Shown here: one piece after another, positions 5,126 through 6,571 of the stretch
Layout: each line of letters opens with the position of its first letter
How positions within the stretch are numbered: position 1 is the first letter of the stretch
DNA from: an uncultured Oscillospiraceae bacterium
GTDB lineage: Bacteria > Bacillota > Clostridia > Oscillospirales > Oscillospiraceae
Assembly (NCBI GenBank): GCA_947624465.1
Contig: CANQKJ010000121.1
Coordinates: 1-6,571, forward strand
Reading direction: 5' to 3'
Length of the DNA: 6,571 bases
The notes under the pieces: generated by a model
Told to the model about the DNA's origin: nothing
Database searches by the model: none
Seen by the model: the letters and a program-made list of their open reading frames with translations, nothing else
Program-made: the position numbers and the translations under genes

Positions 5126-5641
5126 ATGGCCATCGATTTTGAGAGTTTGAAGGACAGCGTCATCGCCGCGGTGCAGACCGGGGCCAACAAGGCCAAGGAA
5201 CTGGCCGGCACCGGCGCCGCGAAGGCCAAGGAGCTGGCGGGCACCGGCAAGGCCAAGGCCAAGGAGCTGACCGAGATCAGCAAGCTGAAGGTGCAGAACT
5301 CCGTGGAGCAGGACGCCATCCGCAAGGCCTACGCCGAGCTGGGCAAGCAGTACTACGCCGCCCACGGCGCCGACCCCGATTCCGCCTTTGCCGACCTGTG
5401 CCAGAAGATCACCGAATCCATGGGCAAGATCTCCTACAACAACGAGCGCATCGCCGACATCAAGGCCGCCGCCGGCCCCGACCTGGAGGACTTCGCCGAC
5501 GAGGCCAAGGACAAGGTGGGCGACGCCGTGGAGACCGCCGAGGCCGTGGTAGAGGAGAAGGTGGAGGAGATGAAGGAAGCCCTCCACAACATCCCCGAGG
5601 ACCCCTTCGCCAGCATTGGCGAGGACAAAAAGGACGAGTAA
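5126..5641 (+). CDS. Charged, helix-rich repeat protein of unknown function
   Basis: I do not recognise a named family. The 171-residue product has no signal peptide, membrane helix or cysteines. Residues 1-20 (MAIDFESLKDSVIAAVQTGA) should form an amphipathic helix. Three 11-residue repeats follow at 21-31, 32-42 and 43-53, with consensus xKAKELAGTGx and the third degenerating to KAKELTEISK. A middle domain at about 54-115 (KLKVQNSVEQDAIRKAYAEL, then GKQYYAAHGADPDSAFADLC) resembles, from memory, small cytosolic proteins of gut Clostridia that often carry a zinc ribbon; none is present here. The C-terminal third is acidic and coiled-coil-like (DEAKDKVGDAVETAEAVVEE), ending in a disordered DE/K tail. 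The 11-residue periodicity recalls LEA-like and apolipoprotein-like lipid-binding helices, a structural analogy only. AGGAGG (5111-5116) stands 9 bases before the ATG. The gene has its own promoter and terminator, suggesting well-expressed monocistronic mRNA. Confidence 0.85.
   Translation: MAIDFESLKDSVIAAVQTGANKAKELAGTGAAKAKELAGTGKAKAKELTEISKLKVQNSVEQDAIRKAYAELGKQYYAAHGADPDSAFADLCQKITESMGKISYNNERIADIKAAAGPDLEDFADEAKDKVGDAVETAEAVVEEKVEEMKEALHNIPEDPFASIGEDKKDE
5186..5284 (+). repeat. Three tandem 33-bp coding repeats
   Basis: Three in-frame 33-base units (5186-5218, 5219-5251, 5252-5284) each contain AAGGCCAAGGA followed by a CTG codon and encode 11-residue repeats. Units 1 and 2 are close at DNA level (AAGGCCAAGGARCTGGC, then GGCACCGGC). 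Unit 3 keeps the first half and diverges in the second. The array could expand or contract by slippage. Confidence 0.85.
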
Positions 5642-5658
5642 GACCTCATAAACGCGTG

Positions 5659-5693
5659 AAAAGAGCCGGCTGCGTGCAGCCGGCTCTTTTTTT
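5659..5693. terminator. Strong bidirectional intrinsic terminator between convergent genes
   Basis: A perfect 14-bp stem (5659-5672 with 5677-5690) with loop CGTG begins AAAAGAGCCGG and ends CCGGCTCTTTT, continuing into three more Ts. On the plus strand it ends the helix-repeat gene, whose stop lies 17 bases upstream. On the minus strand the four leading As give a shorter U-run, so it can also end the histidine kinase gene, whose stop is at 5701-5703. Confidence 0.93.
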
Positions 5694-5700
5694 ATCTCCG

Positions 5701-6571
5701 TCACAGGGGCCGCTCCGCCAGGGGCAGGGCCGCCACCGCCTTGAACAGGTCTCCGTCGATGTCGATGGAGAAGTGTCCGTGCTGTAATTCGGTGAGGGAT
5801 TGCGCGATGGACAGCCCCAGGCCGCTGCCCTGGTTGGTGCGGGACTCGTCCCCCCGGACGAACCGCTCCATCAGCCGCTCCGGGGGCACGTCCAGGGCCT
5901 CCCGGGAGATGTTCTTCACCCACAGCTCCGCCCAGCCGTTCCCCACCCGGAGGTCCAGGTAGACCCGAGTGTTCTCCAGGGCGTACTTGGCGCAGTTGGT
6001 GAGCAGATTGTCCAGCACCCGCCAGAGGTGCCGCCCGTCGGCCATGACCCACACCGGCTCCTCCGGGACGGAGCGCACCACCGTGAGTCCCGCCGCCTCC
6101 AGCCGCTCGCCGCACTCGGCCAGGGCCTGGTCGATGAGCTGGCCGTAGTCCAGCGGGGCCAGGTTCACCGCCAAATTCCCCGTGGACGCCTTGGACGCCT
6201 CCACCAGGTCTTCGGTGAGCTTTTTCAGCCGCTGGCTCTTGCGGTCCAGCACCTCGATATACTCCTTGGCCTCGGGGTCGTCGATGGGCCGCTTTTTCAG
6301 CAGGTCCACGTAGTTGATGATGGAGGTCAGGGGGGTCTTCAGGTCGTGGGACACGTTGGTGATGAGCTCCGCCTTGAAGCGCTCGCTGTTCACCTGCCGC
6401 TCGGCGGCGGCGGAGATGGCGTGGCCCAGGTTGTTCAGCTCCCCGGCGTGCTCCCGCAGGTCGGGCAGCATCTGACGGGTGTCGATCTGGTAGTAGGGGT
6501 TGCCGCCGATGATCTCGTGGGCCCCCCGGCGGATGCGCTTCCACTGGGCCGCCCAGACGATGAGATACAAC
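5701..6571 (-). CDS. Sensor histidine kinase, C-terminal part (N-terminus outside the window)
   Basis: Membrane sensor kinase of a two-component system; the sensor domain and any partner response regulator lie beyond base 6571. The visible 289-290 residues begin at the end of a membrane helix (YLIVWAAQWKRIRRG) and continue through a HAMP-like linker. The HisKA helix contains the H-box ELITNVSHDLKTPLTSI, with the predicted phospho-acceptor His at nt 6346-6348. The ATPase domain has the N-box DNLLTNCAKYA (Asn at fragment residues 188 and 192), the F-box region RLMERFVRGDESR and the G2 box GSGLGLSIA. The usual DxGxG of the G1 box is absent: that position reads ELWVKNISREAL. From memory, many clostridial kinases share this VKNIS form, so activity is still expected. 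The stop TGA is read at 5703-5701, 7 bases from the terminator. The input signal cannot be inferred. Confidence 0.93.
   Translation of the reverse strand, partial: LYLIVWAAQWKRIRRGAHEIIGGNPYYQIDTRQMLPDLREHAGELNNLGHAISAAAERQVNSERFKAELITNVSHDLKTPLTSIINYVDLLKKRPIDDPEAKEYIEVLDRKSQRLKKLTEDLVEASKASTGNLAVNLAPLDYGQLIDQALAECGERLEAAGLTVVRSVPEEPVWVMADGRHLWRVLDNLLTNCAKYALENTRVYLDLRVGNGWAELWVKNISREALDVPPERLMERFVRGDESRTNQGSGLGLSIAQSLTELQHGHFSIDIDGDLFKAVAALPLAERPL

Noticed and set aside
4940..6544. Long minus-strand open frame spanning the helix-repeat gene and the kinase
   Set aside because: It is a GC-driven antisense shadow. It overlaps two well-supported genes in the wrong frame, lacks family motifs, and contains low-complexity Gly/Arg/Pro runs.

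Overview
The window reads as a chromosomal segment of a high-GC, endospore-forming Firmicute. It carries a complete spoIIA-type operon (anti-anti-sigma, anti-sigma, sigma F), AGGAGG ribosome-binding sites and TTGACA/TATAAT-type promoters, and the codons are strongly GC-ending. The style fits the GC-rich gut Clostridia (Oscillospiraceae, such as the Flavonifractor or Oscillibacter group). That placement is inferred from composition and gene content, not from a search.

Layout, left to right on the plus strand: (1) 1-1650, the 3' two thirds of valS (valyl-tRNA synthetase). (2) 1651-1975, a gene-free stretch with four tandem hairpins, a second diverged copy of the last 79 bp of valS (1775-1853), a candidate promoter and an intrinsic terminator. 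(3) 1976-3462, spoIIAA-spoIIAB-sigF, tightly packed and closed by a terminator. (4) 3491-3610, an AT-rich promoter region. (5) 3611-4985, a two-gene unit: a GtrB/DPMS-like polyprenyl-phosphate glycosyltransferase and a GtrA-like small membrane protein. (6) 5126-5641, a solitary helix-rich repeat protein of unknown function with its own promoter and a strong terminator. (7) 5701-6571, minus strand, the C-terminal part of a sensor histidine kinase that converges on that terminator.

The three spoIIA genes form one switch: the kinase/anti-sigma SpoIIAB holds sigma F inactive until dephosphorylated SpoIIAA displaces it in the forespore. The GtrB/GtrA pair probably loads a sugar onto a lipid carrier and moves it across the membrane for envelope decoration. 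The other genes are functionally separate neighbours.

The most unusual structure is the 3' end of valS. A 34-bp block (33/34 identical) occurs at 1572-1605 and again at 1775-1808, 203 bp apart. Beyond it, the two alternative valS tails agree at only 28 of 45 bases yet encode similar peptides. The intact gene carries the AT-richer tail, while the displaced tail has codon use like the rest of valS. This is the arrangement left when an element integrates into the 3' end of a gene and supplies a replacement end, but here the segment between the repeats is only about 200 bp and is made largely of hairpins.
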